Origin: Ianthella basta
Lineage: Eukaryota > Porifera > Demospongiae > Verongiida > Ianthellidae
Direction of reading: 5' to 3'
NCBI GenBank assembly: GCA_964019415.1
Contig: OZ025879.1
Coordinates: 2,918,794-2,982,793 of the forward strand
Length of the DNA stretch: 64,000 nucleotides
The notes beneath the pieces are model-generated. The model searched no databases. It was not told the DNA's origin and saw only the letters and a list, made by a program, of their open reading frames with translations. The translations under genes and the position numbers were made by a program. Shown here in pieces: positions 32,438-45,740 of the stretch (position 1 is its first letter; each line of letters begins with the position of its first letter).

Positions 32438-34298
32438 GGTTTTCAAGTACATGTACTGATGATGAGCATACAGCTCCCAGTACATTGGCATCACCAAGAG
32501 CTGTTCACCCGTTTACAGCTGTCAGTGCCTTGGGTACACCAGAGCATGAGCAGTTAAGTAGACCTGAGGAAGAGTCAGGACATGGTGAGCAGGACAATAA
32601 ACATCGGTACACTAGTCGACATGAACCAAGGAGGAGCTGGAATGAATTGCATTCTAGGCAGCCCTTGCCAAGTGTGTCGTCCGACCTGGATGCCCATGAT
32701 GTCGACCAACATGACAGAACTCGCCTAGAATCTAATAGCTTATACCATGCTCCACAGTGGCGTTCACCACAGGATTCAGCTGAATGGCAGGATACAGATC
32801 AGCAGCAAGAAAAACCCATACTTTATCTCTGGAACTTTCGGCATATACTTATGTACGAAAATTTAGCTTTAGCACTACACTCGTGGCGGTTGCCCTCACT
32901 GCCCTAATGGGTATGCAGATCTTCCTCGTCAGCGTGGACTGCTATGAGAGTTACAACATCCGCTCAGAGCATTCCCAGTGCTCCTGTTCCTTTCCCTATC
33001 CATGGCTTGTCACTGCTGCACTGCGTATTGCCTCAAGGTTCGCATTTCCTTTATTGCTGAGCATTGTCTTCTGGCGCCATGTGGTGTGCAGTAAAGCAGT
33101 AGCAGTTGAAAACCAGCCAACTAGTAAAAGGACGTTTGCTATTGAAATAGAGAAGAAACACAATTACAAAGTTGTTAGAGAACTAGTTGAGAAATTTTGG
33201 ATTATCTCTGTGAAACCAACAGACACTGGGCTAAAGCTTCTCCAAAGGGTTCGGGATAAGATGAATACTGAGCTTACATGGATGTGTATTACATCTCTTC
33301 TCCAGTCAGCTCTCCTTATTGTTACATTATTTGCTTTCAATCTTGTTGAAGCAAATGATACTAACATGTCTGGTTCCTCTTATTGGCTTGGGGTTGCAGA
33401 TATCCTATCTTTTGGAATAGTAACAGCTGTCTCTGGTGTCATGCTGTCCTTTTACTTTCTTGAGTCTAAGATCAAGCGTTATGTTAGAACGGTCCATACC
33501 CTACCAAGCACAAGTCGCACACTTCGTGATAAAGCAAAGGAGGCAGAGCACTGTATCACTAATCGGTGGTATCCACTTGAGATTGGAATGCGCTTTGCAT
33601 CTGTAGTAATCCCCACAATTCTCCTTATGGGCTGGGCCTCTGATATTCCTCTGAGCTGTGGGTTTTCTGTGAGTATAGAAGCCATTGAGGAGCGGTCTGC
33701 AGCCGCTTGCTGGATGGGTTTCATTGTTGTGGTCATTGTTGGGCAAGGAATGGTGACCATCCCCTTCAAACCGGTATTTATCCGCTTCACTGGACTCAGT
33801 ATGGAGATAGCCATCCTTTCTATATTCTACCTTACCTTTCCTACTACGGAGTGGATGCAACTGAGTCACGTTCTGTATGCCATTGTTCCACTCAGCTACT
33901 TGATCTGGTACCACATTGCATCCATTCGCCGGCAGTGGCTGGCAATAAACAGGACAAAAGAAGGGAACCCCACCTATGTATCAAGATTGGCTTCTCGGAT
34001 AGGACTACTCATCCTTATCATAGCCACACTTGCAGCTTCAATTCGTGTGGAGTACAGCCACCTCCATCCAAGTGCCCTTGGCAAGTACAGCAATACAGAC
34101 ATGAATGCACAGCTGACTGCATCGATTGTCAACACAGGCATCGGCAGCATGAAGCATGCACAGGCTCACCACGAGAAGGCTCTTTTGCAACAACTGGCAC
34201 AAAAATACAATGCCATGCTGTACTTTGTTGAAGAGAAAGTGGAGAGCAACAAAGATGTTTGCTTTTCCTCAAAAGGACAAAAACGTTGTAATGTCTGA
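32438..34298 (+). pseudogene. Gene 3 terminal exon: nine-TM protein, frameshifted
   Basis: The exon starts in phase 1 (attgcag|GG) and reads a polar N-terminal region (SPRAVHPFTAVSALGTPEHE and onward) up to KPILYLWNF near 32838. There one base is missing relative to gene 2. The remaining segments (SAYTYVRKFSFSTTLVAV onward, CYESYNIRSEHSQCSC, FYFLESKIKRYVR, DIPLSCG, all nine TM segments and the coiled tail ALLQQLAQKYNAMLYF) continue in the +1 frame to a stop at 34298. Otherwise intact, so it is a very young pseudogene or carries a sequencing error. A 116-nt block is identical to gene 2. Confidence 0.85.
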
Positions 34299-35334
34299 AG
34301 CTTACCAGACCTCCTGGTTTTGAGTTTGACCTGTGTGCATGTTAAGTTTTCACTTTGTGTCTAACAATGCATGTATTCATTTAGCAACTACATAGCTGGT
34401 ATATTCACTCAGTAATTCGAAGCAGGCATTGTGCATGGAACTAGCCTTCAGTAGTGTATAATATCTGTGTCACAAGGGCGTTGATGAGAGTTAAATGAAG
34501 TTCGATTATTTGTTGCTGTCTATGTAGCAATGTATTTGAGTGTGTGTTAGCTATGGAGCCTTGTCATGTGCTTTCGAATTCTCAACTCAATTGTTGCCCT
34601 GGTGGGTGATGCTATATGTGGAGTACGATCATTCTATGTACGTATGGCTCTCTATCTCATCGTTCCTAAGATGAAGTAGGTGACTGTGCATGAGTATGAG
34701 CAATATTGGCCATGGGCTGTTTATTGTAGTGTATGCGTGTAACAGTGAAACTGCTGCCACATGCATGGGTACGGTGTACCTGCTGCTGTGCACCATATTC
34801 ATACCTCTGCATGCACCTCAGATGTTCCCATGCATGCTGATAGTACAAAAGGAGCCCAACTATGCCAGCTACATTAATTCTTAGCTACAGTTCTTCATGC
34901 TGCATTAATTGTACTGTGATTCCATGCATGCTTTTCAGATGCAGCTTGTTCTTGTTACTACTTCCTTGTGTATTAGCTATAGGTGTTTAGTGTTTGGCAG
35001 TGTTCTTCAAATTCTCAGGCACTCACATCCACAATAATACTCTTGCTACCCCCCCTCCCCTCTCCCAACGTCTGCCACTCAAACTTCCTGTCTCCATCTC
35101 TTGTTTCCATCTACTCCCATCCGCATCTCCCATGCACTACCTCTCTCCCCTCAGACAGCCTGGCTTTGTCTGCCCTTCTCTTTTACTTCACTGGAACTCA
35201 TAGCTACGCACGTTACACCACACGCACACATACACGCCATGCTGGTTAGTAGCAGAAGTCGCTGCATTCGATTGGATCATAAATCTATTTGGTTTGGCCC
35301 ATGCTATATATGTGCATACTGGGGAAAATCATTA
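34299..35334. other. Intergenic between genes 3 and 4
   Basis: No gene recognised. A pyrimidine-rich stretch near 35045-35175 gives open frames without motifs. Confidence 0.5.
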
Positions 35335-35343
35335 TGACGCAAT
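35335..35343 (+). promoter_or_regulatory. TGACGCAAT motif upstream of gene 4
   Basis: TGACGCAAT lies 53 nt before the first ATG of gene 4, one base different from the motif upstream of genes 2 and 5. The sequence resembles C/EBP-ATF composite or CREB/ATF sites. Confidence 0.4.
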
Positions 35344-35395
35344 CCAGCGTGTTTTTTTTACCACCCCTTTCCTATGACAGTGCCGGGCTGCGGTG

Positions 35396-35426
35396 ATGGC
35401 GAACGTAAGAGCACAGATTGATCCAG
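35396..35426 (+). CDS. Gene 4 first coding exon (MANVRAQIDP)
   Basis: ATG at 35396 opens ten codons plus one base before the strong donor gtaaga, phase 1 out, ending in Asp-Pro. The downstream 9TM exon at 37402 enters in phase 1. This is the same architecture as genes 2 and 3. There is no Death-domain exon in between. Confidence 0.6.
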
Positions 35427-37401
35427 GTAAGAATCATAGAACTGATACTATGTATGAGAATGAAGAATCGTCCGAACTTCACTGTATACCTCAGACTCTA
35501 GATACTCTCTCTGCCACTTTTTATGGCGGAGTGGACGTTCGATCCTACGTACTTCCGTAGCTAATCTATTGCTTCAAAGTTGTGTAAAACGACGACACAA
35601 GAAGCTACAGGCGGCTAGGAAAAGTATCCACTTTTGTAGAATCTCTGTACTTGATCCGAACCAGTAGCTAACTCTTCATTGTTGGAGCACACGACCTATA
35701 GGCCTAGGTATAGATACATGTTTTAACTTGTTCACCTTTGTGTATCTAGCTATATAGCTAGCCCCCCTCCCCCCCACCTCGGGACTCCCTAGGTCAGTGG
35801 TGGGGATTGTCACACTTGAGGTGTAATATTCCCCACCCCTTGGGCTCTACATTGGTGCTGATTCCCACCCATTAGGGTCAGGATCCCCACCCGTATGAGT
35901 GGGTCCAAGTTAAAATTGTAGCTAACTAGCTCGACTTTGTTTGCTTGTATGCATGACATAACGTCACTGAAAATAGTACGCATAACTAGCTGTGGTAGCC
36001 TTTGCCACGTCGTCACCATCACCAGGCGCAATCACCACAGCGCACGCTTGCTCTCCAAGCTGAGCAGGAAAGGTCTTCTCTTCCATGTCTGGTGGAAATG
36101 TTATAGCACTTTGTGATTACCATAGCTACCCTATATTTAATGCTGCTAAACAGCACACCAGTGGTAGCTGCATACCACTGCTGGGCACTTACAACACTTA
36201 TACATGTTCATATGTAATAGAAACATGTATAATATCACAGCCAACCGGCGCTGACCAATTCCACACACCAAGGGCTCCAATTGCTAGGACAATCCCTATA
36301 CCCCCAGACCTGGGGTGTCCCAAGGTAGGGGGGACAATAGTCGATAGGTGCATTACATAGCACATTGTCTCATGGCATAGATATATTATGTCGTTGAGAT
36401 GAGTGTAATTCCGTAATTCCGGAAATAATCAAAGAACACGAAGCAATCTCCATGGTGATTGAAGTTGTGGCAAAGGTAACGCATGCAGTGTAGTAAGCCT
36501 CTGGCATTAGCTACATGATGGTAGCTAGTACCGATGTTAGCTGTCGACGAAATGTAAAAGAACTCAAACAATTCAGTGATGCTTGTTTGCACACAGAGAA
36601 GACAGGACTGGTGCAAGTGGTAGCCCCTGGACTGTAATCGCTCTCGTCAAAGTTGAACGGTCGCATATATATACGGCAAAATTTCACCCCTTTTCCTTTG
36701 CACCAGCAAAGTGATGGCAGATTTAATTACCCCATGCAGTCATTAGCATGGAATTGCCTCAATTTACCCTACAAGCTATAACCATGCCAAGTGGAACCAG
36801 GACGGTTTTGTGTGTTTGAACATAGCTAGCTAGATAATATTAGGCAGATGCCACGCATTGTGTGTGTGTGGGGGGGGGGGGGGAGTAATGGAGCTCTATA
36901 AGCAGCTAATTAGCTAAAGGAGCGGGGAGACCTGGGTCCATGGGGAGGAGAGAGTGCATGGGAGATAACTAGCTATAGGTGGGATAACAGTGGGTGGATC
37001 TATGGAAGGGAGGACAGGAAGTTTAGTGGAATATACACAAGGGAGGTGGAGTGGCATGACTTCCAGTGTGAAGTGAGGAAACATCCATTGCCTTATTGTA
37101 TACAGGAGTGGTGCTCCAGGCAAATTTTGCAGTCTAATTACTGATCTTTATGAAATTCGTGTGTACATGCATTTCATTCTAAATAGGTGAAGGACCCACA
37201 CTAAAACTTCTATATAATTACTGTATGTATATAATGTTGAACTTGTGTAGCTGCTACCATTATGGGCCTGTCTTTCTGCGATGACTTGTGAACCTTCAGT
37301 TCAGATTGCTGCTATAGTCCACTTAGGGGTTTGAGGTTGAGTTGCAAGGTATTGAAACCTCCATAACTCACTCTGTGCTGTTTTCATGCTTCCTAATGCA
37401 G
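35427..37401. other. Gene 4 intron
   Basis: About 2 kb of intron with a poly-G run at 36867-36885. No element or further exon recognised. Confidence 0.5.
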
Positions 37402-39290
37402 GGCTTTCAAGTGCATGCACTATGGATGAAAATATCACGGCTCCCATTGTATTCGTATCACCAAGAACTGTTCACTACCAGTTCACAACTGCCACAGTTT
37501 TGGGTGCCACTGCACACAAGCAGTTGACTAGAGCTGAGGAGGAGTCAGAGCATGGTGAGCAGGACAAAAAGCATCCATATAGCAACCGACGTGAACAAAG
37601 AAAGCGCTTAAATGAAGCACGTGCTGGGCAGGCCTTGCTATGCGAGTCATCAGACCTGGATGTCCATGATGTTGAGCACCATGAGAGGACCTGCCAAAGG
37701 TCTAGCAGCTCATACCATGTTTCACAGCAGCATTCATCACAGATTCCAGCAGAATGGCAGGATACAGATCAGCAGCAGGAAGAAAAACCCATACTTTATC
37801 TCTGGAATATATCAGCATACAATTGGGTGCGAATCTCTAGTTGTAACACTACACTTGTAGCTGTAGTCCTCACTGCCCTAATGTGTATGCAGATCTTCCT
37901 TGTCAGTGTGGACTGCTATCAGAGTTACAACATCCGCTCAGAGCATTCCCAGTGCTCCTGTTCCTTCCCCTATCCATGGCTTGTCACTGCTGCACTGCGT
38001 ATTACCTCCAGGTTCGCATTTCCTTTACTGCTGTGTATTGTATTCTGGCGCCAAGTGGTGTGCACGAAAGCAGCAGCACTTGAAGGTCAACCATGTACTA
38101 AAGGAACATTTGCTGCTGAAATAGAGAAGGAACACAATCATAAAATAGTGAGAGAAATAGTTCAGAAACTTTGGGATACCTCTGTGAAACCAACAGAGAG
38201 TGGGAAAAAGCATCTTAAACTATTTCGAGACCAAATAAATGATGAGCTCACATGGATGTGCATTGCATCTCTTGTTCAATCTGCTGTCCTTGTTTCTTCC
38301 TCTATTACTTTCCATCTCATTGATACACCCAAAGCCAACTGGTTTGACTCCTATGTTTGGCTTGGAGCTGTTCGTACCCTTTCTCTTGGAATCATAACGG
38401 CTCTCTCTGGTGTCATGTTGTCCTTTTACTTTCTGGAGTCTAAGATTAAGCGTTATGTTAGAGTGATTTATACCCTACCAAGCATAAGTCGCACACTTCG
38501 TGACAAAGCAAAGGATATGGAGCACTGCATCACTGATCGGTGGTATCCTCTTGAGATTGGGATACGCTTTGCATCAGTAATAATCCCCACAATTCTGCTT
38601 GTGAGCTGGGCCTCTGACATCCCCCTGAGCTGTGGGTTTTCTGTCAGTACAGAAGCCATCACAAAGCAGTCTGCAGCTGCTTGCTGGATGGGTTTCATTG
38701 TTGTGGTCACTGTAGGGCAAGTAATGGTAACCAGCCCTTTCCATCCAATTTATATCCGCATAACCGGACTGAGTATGGAGGTAACCATCTTCTTCATATT
38801 CTACCTTACCTTTCCTACTAAGGAATGGATGCAATTGAGTCACATTCTGTATGCCATTGTTCCACTGAGTTACTTGATCTGGTACCACATTGCTTCTATT
38901 CGAAGGCAGTGGCTGGCAATAAATGGATCCAAACAAGGGAACCCCACCTATGTCTCAAGGCTAGCTTCTCGGACAGGACTGCTCATCCTCATCCTAGCCA
39001 CACTATTTGCTTCACTATACGTGGAATACAGCCACCTCCATCCAAGTGCCATTGGCAAGTACAACAGCACAAACTTCAACACCCATATACGGCTGCCTGC
39101 ATCAATCATCAATGGACCCATCATTCCTGCAGGCATCAAGAGAATACAACATGTCCCTACTGACCATGAGAAAGCTCTTCTGCAGCAATTAGCACAAAAG
39201 TACAGTGCTATGCTGTACTTTGTGGAAGAGAAGCTAGAGAGTAAGAGAGAGGATAGAATTCTCTCACAAGGACAAGGGCATTACACTTGA
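37402..39290 (+). CDS. Gene 4 terminal exon: nine-TM membrane protein
   Basis: A 1,889-nt exon, phase 1 in (aatgcag|GG), stop at 39290; about 639 residues with the first exon. The polar N-terminal region of about 125 residues (EEESEHGEQDKKHPYSNRR, ending PAEWQDTDQQQEEKPILYL) precedes nine hydrophobic segments at roughly 152-175, 198-222, 295-318, 333-357, 395-418, 440-462, 468-485, 492-515 and 535-555 (counted from 16 nt before the exon). Family marks: CYQSYNIRSEHSQCSC, FYFLESKIKRYVR, DIPLSCGFSVS, LSYLIWYHIASIRRQW. A possible N-glycosylation site (NST) follows segment 9 and the tail ends in a coiled segment. Intact frame. Confidence 0.88.
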
Positions 39291-41653
39291 TCGCATGAAA
39301 GCCCAATGCCCAACCTGGTAAAGGGTCTGAATTACATGTGTGCCTATGTTATAGGTCTTACTTGTAGCATGCATGATAATTTCTAGCAAAATGTGCATTA
39401 TTTAATTTATATACACAAAGCAAGCTAATATACTAAACTAGTTTCTGCATTTATTGTAACAGTGTGTAGCTAGGTACTGTGAAATTTTGTATTCATATGG
39501 ACCCATATGCACTTATGCAGATATTCCTTATAATTTTGGTAGCTATGACATGTTGTGTTTAATTTGTTATAGCTACTACTCTTGTGGACTAAAAAAAAAA
39601 GCAAGCTATAGTGCTCATATCTAGCTACTGGAGGCTGGATATCCGCATCAATAATGATTACATTTGAGAATTCGAATGTCTAAAATCTAACTACTCCACG
39701 TGCACGCAATAGCGCAGGGGGCCGGGCCCGGGGGTTAAGTGATTGCTTCAGTCTGTCTGTCTGTCGTCAAAAATTTCAGCTGATTCTGGACGTTTCGGGA
39801 CTCCACGCTGGCTCCGCGCATGATAAAATAACGGAAAATTGATAATTATATATTAAGTTGTGTAAGCGTACCCTTCTTCGACCAACACGGTGCACATGCC
39901 AAGCAATTCCGGCCTTTAGCATTACTAGAGGCCGCCATTTTGTTTACCGTACGTAGGAATAATATACGGACGGTGCGCAGAAGTGGCGAAGAAGACGACT
40001 GCGGACAGCTAACAGCAGTAAAGACCCTGAATGCCTTCCCTTTACATTCGCTGAGTATACGTAGTTGGCCCTTTCACTGAAACATTCTTTGCATGACTCA
40101 TAATACATTCTTGCTTTTCTGTCAGCAATATAGCTATTCTTGTTCCCTTCCCTAACTCAGATATCCAGAAGCAGTGGTCGCAGATACAAGTATAGCTCAC
40201 CTCCCCTCTATTTAGAACAGGCAATGCATACATACATAGCCCAGTACATTCCCATTAATGATACTAAATACCAGTGCAAACCCATGGCCATGCACATGAC
40301 CAAATAAAATTATCATAACTGCAGTGGATTGAATGTAGTCCCTTGTCATGAATTGCATAACTACCCATTAGGCCAGGAACATTCCATTCCCAGTTTATCA
40401 TCTCCGCCCACATGCATTTTACCCAGCCTCTCCATTTTTCATTATTCAGTTTTCAGATCACCAGCTACAGGTTAACTCAGCCTATCCATGCAGAGGCCCA
40501 AACTGACACTATCTTGCTAGCTAATCTCACCTGCCAGACACATTATACTGATCACACAGTGCAGACTGCTCCAAATTGAAGCAAACAGATTGCCATCTAT
40601 AATGGTGTATTTTAATAGCTAGATACTTAGAGTGAATAATGAAAAATGACCTCCCGCCCTTATGCCCTTTTCAAATGTACTTGATGATAAACCACACGGC
40701 CTTATAGTGGAAGTCACAAACAAATGTAATAGCTCCACATCAATCTTCCTTTTTATGGGGTGCCATCAGTAACAAAATTCAAGTTTAATTCCAGTTTTAT
40801 AATGCAACCATGGGAATTTTATCTTAAGCATGCAGGTATATATAGTTCAAATACCTGGAATAACTTTTAGCACTTTTATTGCACTCTGCCACTTTGTTCA
40901 AAAGTCTCCATTTTTCCAGGCAGCGAATGGCTAGCTAGCTACCGACTTCAAAATAACTTTAATATTATTCATGAATGAAGGAATCTGGAAACCTGGTCCG
41001 GCTCATGTGTATAGACGACCCACTTCTTGCCAGTTTACCACGAAGTCTAGCTTTCTGCCTAGCTGTACGGCATAGTAACTCTGGTGACAACAGAATAGCC
41101 ACACAATGGCGCACCTACACCAGGGCCTACCAGGATCTGTGCCCCAGTTAACTTTGCTTGTACCTAATGGCATGAATTAGCCAGAAGGGATATAATTTGG
41201 CTACTTCATGCAAGCATATGCATTGGAATTATCAACAGAATGCACCAGAAAGCGCGCCTTGGAACAACTAAAATCCTCTAAACTTCCTGGAGGGCATGCC
41301 CCCAGACCCCCCTAGAGATGGTGGTAGGCCCAGAGAGCCCACCAGGTGCCCGGGATACTCAAAATTCCAGATAGCTACGCCACTGGCTCAGCCACGAACA
41401 TACCATGGCCCTCCTTAGAGTTTTGTGACAATCTAACAAGACACTCGATCAATAAGCTTGTATTCAGCATCATTCTACTAAGACATGTCGTTCGATGGGT
41501 AGATGAAGAAATACGAACATAGTAAACACAAGAAGGAACGCAGCCATGTTAGTCTCGTCCCCAGTCCCATTCACTCTGAGTCCCATTTACAAATGGCGGC
41601 CAGTGGGCGGGAACTGGACTAGTATAATAATTATTATTGGGCTATCTTGAGCA
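39291..41653. other. Intergenic between gene 4 and first exon of gene 5
   Basis: No gene recognised. A poly-A run lies at about 39591. A transposon end lies at about 41280-41395, listed separately. Confidence 0.5.
41283..41393. mobile_element. Solo right end of a hAT-like element
   Basis: CTGGAGGGCATGCCCCCAGA followed by CCCCCCTAGAG and ending AGCTACGCCACTG resembles the right part of the element at 2226-2778 (GGATGCCCCCGGACCCCCCT, ending CCGCCACTG). No matching left end was found. Confidence 0.5.
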
Positions 41654-41662
41654 TGACGTAAT
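41654..41662 (+). promoter_or_regulatory. TGACGTAAT motif upstream of gene 5 first exon
   Basis: TGACGTAAT lies 98 nt before the ATG at 41760. A further CACGTCACC, containing the reverse of a CRE half-site, follows 14 nt later. Confidence 0.45.
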
Positions 41663-41759
41663 ATGCCACGTCACCTTGTAAAATGCTGATGTGGCAGCAA
41701 AGATCTTTGGGCACAGTCACTGTACCGTATGTGGATGATGAGATGTAGCCCGATCGCGG

Positions 41760-41787
41760 ATGGCTGACAAAGTTGTGGTTGATCCTG
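41760..41787 (+). CDS. Gene 5 first coding exon (MADKVVVDP)
   Basis: ATG at 41760 opens nine codons plus one base before gtgaga, phase 1 out, ending in Asp-Pro like genes 3 and 4. The next exon with compatible phase is the Death-domain exon at 47690. If joined, the protein starts MADKVVVDP-GGATASSSW. The 5.9-kb intron contains duplicated repeats and a MITE. Confidence 0.5.
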
Positions 41788-43114
41788 GTGAGACCACGCA
41801 GGCTTCTGTGTATGCTAGTGTCCTTACCACCCGTCACCGCGCCGCTTTTTGCCGAAAGGAAGCGCGTCCACGTCCTCTAGGACGGATGTGTTATCGGACC
41901 GCCGCAAGGTACTCCCAGAGGTCCCGTGCTTCATAAATGTCTGGTTGCAGATCAGGCGCAAGACGCTGCAGAGCAGAGAAGGAGTAGTCTCATCGAGCAA
42001 CAGCCGAGTACTACTGTATAATACTGTTTTTCGTCGCGTTTCCACCAGTTTTAATCCAACTTGCGAGTTTGCTGTGTTTAACTGGGACGTTGACTCTGAT
42101 TATCGCTGTCTTGTTTTGATCCCATACGTTCGTAACCAAATCTGTATCAGTAGTGTTTGTCTTTTTACATTGAGCTTGGTTGCCTTCTCAATGTCAGAGC
42201 TAGTCGACTATCTATGGTCAGAGTCAGTAATCGTGCTTCCGACAATATTTTAAAGGGTCAGAGAATTGAGTTTCCGGTGATCGAGCTGAAAGTTGCTTTT
42301 TAAGAGCGGGGCAGGAGGACTTTCGGCATCACGTCTGTTTTAAAGTGTTCTAGAGTCAGCAAGGTGTCTGACTGCATAGATAGTTTGGGTACATCATATC
42401 CTTCCTGGAATAAATGTTTAGAATAACAAGAACTGTCCAAGCATTGATCACTGCCTCTATACTAATATTTCAAGCATAATCAATGCTCGTCAACACCTTC
42501 TATGGTCATTCTCAATAATCTCCTGTAGCTACGTATGATGTATTTTCTGACCTCAAACCCTCAGGCAGAAGAAAACCTAGAGCTGCTACTGTTTCAGTTC
42601 AACTCATGCACAAGTGAATACCAGGTAGCTAGCTATGCACAGGCATGATTGATATTGATAGCAAAGCCCATAAGTGCACATCTGGTATTGCCTCCAGTGT
42701 TTGAATGTTTCCTAGTACACATGGTCCTCCTACCCGTGTCCCATCTTTTCAAAGCACTACCGACTGAGTGCAAATATAAGTATTCACTTTATGAGGATTC
42801 AACCATTTCTGTGTCCAGCAATCAACAGAGCATTTGCAGGCCTGTCAGCCAACATTTGTGATTTGCTGTGTCTGGTTCTCATTATAACAACATAGGTGGT
42901 GCTTCAATCATGACATAACATGTTTACGAAAAGAACATAATGGACATTTTCTAATGCCAATCAATTTTATACTGATACGGCAAGAAATTTGGCGGATTGC
43001 TAGAAATGTCACTTGGCAGAATTTTCTTTGGTGGTTGGGCATGCTTTGTGCCATAATGACTGTGACATTCATAGCGAAATGGCTCATCCTGGAATGGGCA
43101 GAGCTAGGTTGCTA

Positions 43115-43215
43115 CACAGTTGCTTTTTTGAGGGCGCTTTTGCCTATATTGTTTTCACTTTTAGGTATTCGTATGGCTTCATGTTTGTATATATGTATGT
43201 ATATGTGTGCGTCCA
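43115..43215. repeat. Head segment of a dispersed repeat
   Basis: GAGGGCGCTTTTGCCTATAT, then TGTTTTCACTTTTAGG, TTCGTATGGCTTCATG and a TATGTATG run match 44930-45010 in order. Dispersed element, class unknown. Confidence 0.6.
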
Positions 43216-44337
43216 CGCAAAAAAACGGCTTCGTGCATAATTGCGTACTGTTCAGGAAGCGGAAAAAACGAAATCGCGAACAAAATTGTCCACCTCTGCG
43301 GCGTAGTGCGTGCTAATGTCAGTCGATGTGGTGGATATTGTAGATCTCTTCAAGGCCTTTCGTTTGATACCTCACTTGCTTACTTTCGCTTGTAAAATGG
43401 CTTTTAGAAGCCTTTACATTTCAAAGGTGGTTCGGCGCAACTGGATGAGGACTAAGTAACCGGCAGAAGGCGTAGACTGCAATCAGCAAACAGTCGCCAC
43501 AGATTAGAACAACTTCCAAGGGGCCACTGGATGCTTTAGTTGAATGGTGATGGCAGAACAAGTTGATGTTAAGGACGATACCTCGAAGGGGAGAAGAAGG
43601 ATTTGAAGTGATGGCTGACGTCCACAAACTAAGAGAAAGGCTCTCAGTTTGGGCGTATTAGAGTGTTTATCCCTTTCCTGGCCTGCATGTGTCACTCTCT
43701 GAATGGGCTTCCTTGCTGTAATATGTTTCTCTATTTCCCCTTCTCCAGTCAACACCTCTTCTACCAAGTTTCTGCCTACTGCCATTTTTAACCTATTACA
43801 CCGTTCCATAATTAATATTTGTGAACCTGTACCTGACCTCATTTCTCAATCTAGCCTGTATGTGGCTAGTCACTCCTGCACCTCTCCGTAATGTACTCTT
43901 TTCCACTGCCAGCCTTCAGAAAGCCTAACCTTCCCATTTCCTCTTAATACTCGCTGTATTGGAGGATGACCCCAACAAAATCAAAGGACATGGGTGCTGC
44001 ATGCCCTTACGGGCTTATGCCATTCAAACTGCAAGTTTCAAAGGCTAGCTTACCCTGTTGTGCCTGTCCAAAGACAGCAATGTTACCATTTTGAAGCGTG
44101 TAGGATGTCATGAATCTATTTATTACCTTCATGAATATTATTATACCAACTAATGAATACTATAATTAATAAAATACATATTCATGAAACATTTCTCACT
44201 GCAATATCTCGCAGAAGGAATGGAAATAGGAACTACCACGCAGCAGTTTATACCTTTCACATAGATAATGTACTATGTGCAGTATCTCAATTTTTGCCGA
44301 AAATGCACGAAGCCGGGTTTTTGCATCGACACTCACA

Positions 44338-45740
44338 TATATATATGTTTCTGTCATTGCAAATGGCGGCGCTCATGTCGTTCTTTACAAAGCTTTAAAT
44401 CGTCTCTAATGTTGTTTTACCATCTTTGAATCGAACAAAATGTGGTCATGAACATGTGTTAATAGAGTGATACTAATAAAAAGCCTAAGGAACGTCTCTT
44501 CTGCAAGATACAGCTCCAATTATCTCTGATGGACATTGTAAAATGGCCGCGCGCTCGACGCTCTCTGTTTGCTAGGCTCAAAATCATCTTTCTTTATATT
44601 TCGCCGTGTATCCAAAGAGCGCAAAGTGTTTCTAGAACATATTTAAGTAGTAGCCAGCCATGATTTACTCATAGGCACACTTCTCTTGGCACAAAGTAAC
44701 AATTACATTCTCATTCAGAATCTCAAAAAGATGAAAAAGCAGTTAGCAAACATTTGACAGTTAGGTAGGGGTGCTTTTACTGGATGACTGGCGGCTCTGG
44801 AGACTTGAAACTCTTGCAAACCCAACAGTCTAGTGTATCTTGATGTATCTTTCAGGCCAACAACAATGCTGTACCCCCAACTATCTAATTTACTTAACAT
44901 ACATGGAGAAATTGCTAGCACGAGTTTTTTGGGGCGCCAAAGGCGCCCCTATATTGTTTTCAGATTTAGGTCTTCGTATGGCTTCATGTTCGTATATATA
45001 TATATATATATATATTTCTGTCATTTTGCAAATGGCGGCGCTCACGTCGTTCTTTACAAAGCTTTAAATCCTCTCTAATGACGTTTCGCCGTGTCTGAAT
45101 CGAACGAAATGTGGTCATAAACATGTGTTAATAGAGTGATACTAATAAAAAGCCTAAGGAACGTCTCTTCTGCGAGATACAGCTCCAATTATCACTGACG
45201 GACATTGTAAAATGGCCGCGCGCTCGACGCTTTCTGTTTGCTAGGCTCAAAACCATTCTCTTTATATTTCGCCGTGTATCCAAAGAACGCAAAGTGTTTC
45301 TAGAACATGTTTAAGTAATATTATTGTGGTAGGAAGCTTACTTAACTGTTTTTCTGCGAGGTACAGCCCTAAATACAACAGAAGTCTAGTGACCCGTAGG
45401 CCAATAATGGAGGACCAGCGAGTCATGACACATAATTATAGCGCGATAGATTCGCTCATATAGTCATCATAGGGTAGCCTTTTAGCCAGCACACTCCTCC
45501 TCCAGGCACAAAGTAACAATTGCTCATTTAGAATGTCATATAGATCAAAAAGCAGTAGGCAAACATTTGACAGTTTGGTAGGGATGCTTTCACTGGATAT
45601 GACTGGCTGCTCTGGAGACTTGAAACTCTTGCAAACCCAACGGTCTAGTGTGTCTTGATGTATCTTCCAGGCCAACAACAATACTGTACCCCCAACTATC
45701 TGATTTACTGAACGTACATGGGAAAATTGCTAGCAAGTAG
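44338..45740. repeat. Tandem duplication, unit about 600-730 bp
   Basis: Copy 1 (about 44338-44930) and copy 2 (about 45010-45740) share long nearly identical stretches: CAAATGGCGGCGCTC, AATAGAGTGATACTAATAAA, GAGACTTGAAACTCTTGCAA, AACAACAATACTGTACCCCC. Copy 2 has about 120 extra bases after 45318. A TA microsatellite and a GGGGCGCC palindrome separate the copies. No coding capacity seen. Confidence 0.85.

Noticed and set aside
41849-42253. 134-codon ORF just after the gene 5 first exon
   Set aside because: No recognised domain, irregular composition, and it lies within the presumed intron. Possible but unsupported.
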